A model generated the notes under the pieces. The model was given only the letters and a program-made list of their open reading frames with translations, was not told the origin of the DNA and did no database searches. Of a stretch of 21,954 nucleotides of DNA, positions 21,362-21,954 are shown one piece after another. Both the position numbers and the translations under genes were made by a program. The stretch lies in contig CAZMWE010000017.1 in the NCBI GenBank assembly GCA_964570005.1, positions 1-21,954 of the forward strand, in the 5' to 3' direction. Source of the stretch: JAJZCD01 sp964570005 (GTDB lineage Bacteria; Patescibacteriota; Saccharimonadia; Saccharimonadales; UBA4665). Within the stretch, counting starts at the first letter, position 1; each line of letters opens with the position of its first letter.

Positions 21362-21954
21362 ATGCCAGCATCAGAGACCGTAAACGAGCGATATTTTGGT
21401 CCAGGTTATAGCCCGCATCAACTAGTAGACGACAATGACGCACCGGCCCACTCCACACATACAGAGAGGATTGGCATTAACCAAAGCGAACCGCCCAAAT
21501 GTCTTTCGGATGGGAGCGTGAATGTGTCACTGGAGGATGGCACAGAGCTTAACCTTGAGGTCGTGTCGACAGGTAAGCTAGATGGATGGCCTATATTTGA
21601 TATGCATGGTACGCCGGGTAGTGCTAAGGGGCCTAGTCTATCTCACATTGATCTTTATAGAATGGGTATACATCGCATAGGTATAAGTCGACCGGGATGC
21701 GGAGATAGCCAGCCGCGCCATGAAGGTCGTACTATTGCCGACTGCGCAGCGTATGTGAAAGCAGTAGCGCAGGTATACGGTATCACGAAGGCCAGTATAG
21801 CCGGCAGGGGAGGAGGTGGCCCTGGAGCGCTAGCCTGCGCGGCGCTTCTACCGGACCTCATCGTAAATGCGGCAGTATTTTCCTGCATGGCACCACGTGA
21901 GGGAATGAAAGATTGGTTCACCGGCATGTCCGAAGCTAACCGGGAAGCGTATGG
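21362..21954 (+). CDS. Alpha/beta-hydrolase-fold protein with nucleophile Ser replaced by Gly, partial (runs off window)
   Basis: The frame is open from ATG 21362 through the window edge (197 codons plus 2 nt), with AAGGAAG 5-6 nt before the start. The alpha/beta-hydrolase features are in order: the oxyanion-loop H-G-T-P-G-S at 82-87, R-P-G-C-G-D-S at 110-116, and the nucleophile-elbow region at 148-158 followed by A-C-A-A-L-L-P-D. The elbow, normally G-x-S-x-G, reads G-R-G-G-G at 148-152, so the catalytic Ser is Gly150 (codon GGA at 21809-21811). The other catalytic residues lie outside the window. An N-terminal region of about 45 residues precedes the fold. It could be a non-catalytic or binding protein, or a mutated gene. 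No convincing promoter is seen; TAAAAT at 21345-21350 abuts the ribosome site. Confidence 0.85.
   Translation, partial: MPASETVNERYFGPGYSPHQLVDDNDAPAHSTHTERIGINQSEPPKCLSDGSVNVSLEDGTELNLEVVSTGKLDGWPIFDMHGTPGSAKGPSLSHIDLYRMGIHRIGISRPGCGDSQPRHEGRTIADCAAYVKAVAQVYGITKASIAGRGGGGPGALACAALLPDLIVNAAVFSCMAPREGMKDWFTGMSEANREAY

Noticed and set aside
21243..21458. Minus-strand frame of 71 codons between trmB and the hydrolase-fold gene
   Set aside because: It covers the regulator's promoter and the start of the opposite gene; no ribosome site or motif.

Overview
The window is the main ribosomal-protein region of a bacterial chromosome, about 22 kb, moderately GC-rich, standard genetic code. It reads as a Patescibacteria/CPR genome, most likely Saccharibacteria (TM7). 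This is an inference from four things: rpsE is followed directly by rplO with no rpmD (L30); the cluster stops after rplO with a terminator and no secY/adk; small unrecognised genes sit between conserved ribosomal genes; and EF-G and several other proteins are unusual. No 16S gene is present to prove it.

Layout. 1-60 is the tail of an upstream gene, probably rpoC, with a terminator. 231-989 is a predicted lipoprotein. 1028-6655 is the 'str' part: rpsL (TTG start), rpsG, an unknown Cys-containing gene, fusA, terminator, an unknown acidic/helical gene, then tuf with its own promoter and terminator. 6674-7479 is a COG4705-type four-repeat membrane protein. 7619-7945 is rpsJ, with a terminator that separates it from the rest of the S10 operon. 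8012-10231 is an insert: an unknown gene overlapping tail-to-tail with a UbiA prenyltransferase, and a divergent polyprenyl synthetase whose promoter interlocks with that of ubiA. 10266-19598 is one long run rplC-D-W-B-[unknown]-rpsS-rplV-rpsC-rplP-rpmC-rpsQ-rplN-X-E-rpsN-H-rplF-R-rpsE-rplO, with 0-8 nt spacings or TAATG overlaps almost throughout, ended by a strong terminator. 19711-21954 holds an unknown gene, a convergent TrmB-type regulator and a divergent, truncated alpha/beta-hydrolase-fold gene.

Two expression modes are visible. Ribosomal genes have ordinary Shine-Dalgarno sites and are translationally coupled. At least five non-ribosomal genes have a sigma70-like -10 box only 7-8 nt before the start codon and no Shine-Dalgarno site, which predicts leaderless mRNAs.

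The most unusual protein features are: an EF-G whose G4 motif is NKIN instead of NKxD and whose G5 loop is altered and shortened; a hydrolase-fold protein with Gly in place of the nucleophilic Ser; a polyprenyl synthetase lacking the usual Gly-Lys segment after its second Asp-rich motif; and a gene wedged into the rplB-rpsS junction and coupled to rpsS by an ATGA overlap.
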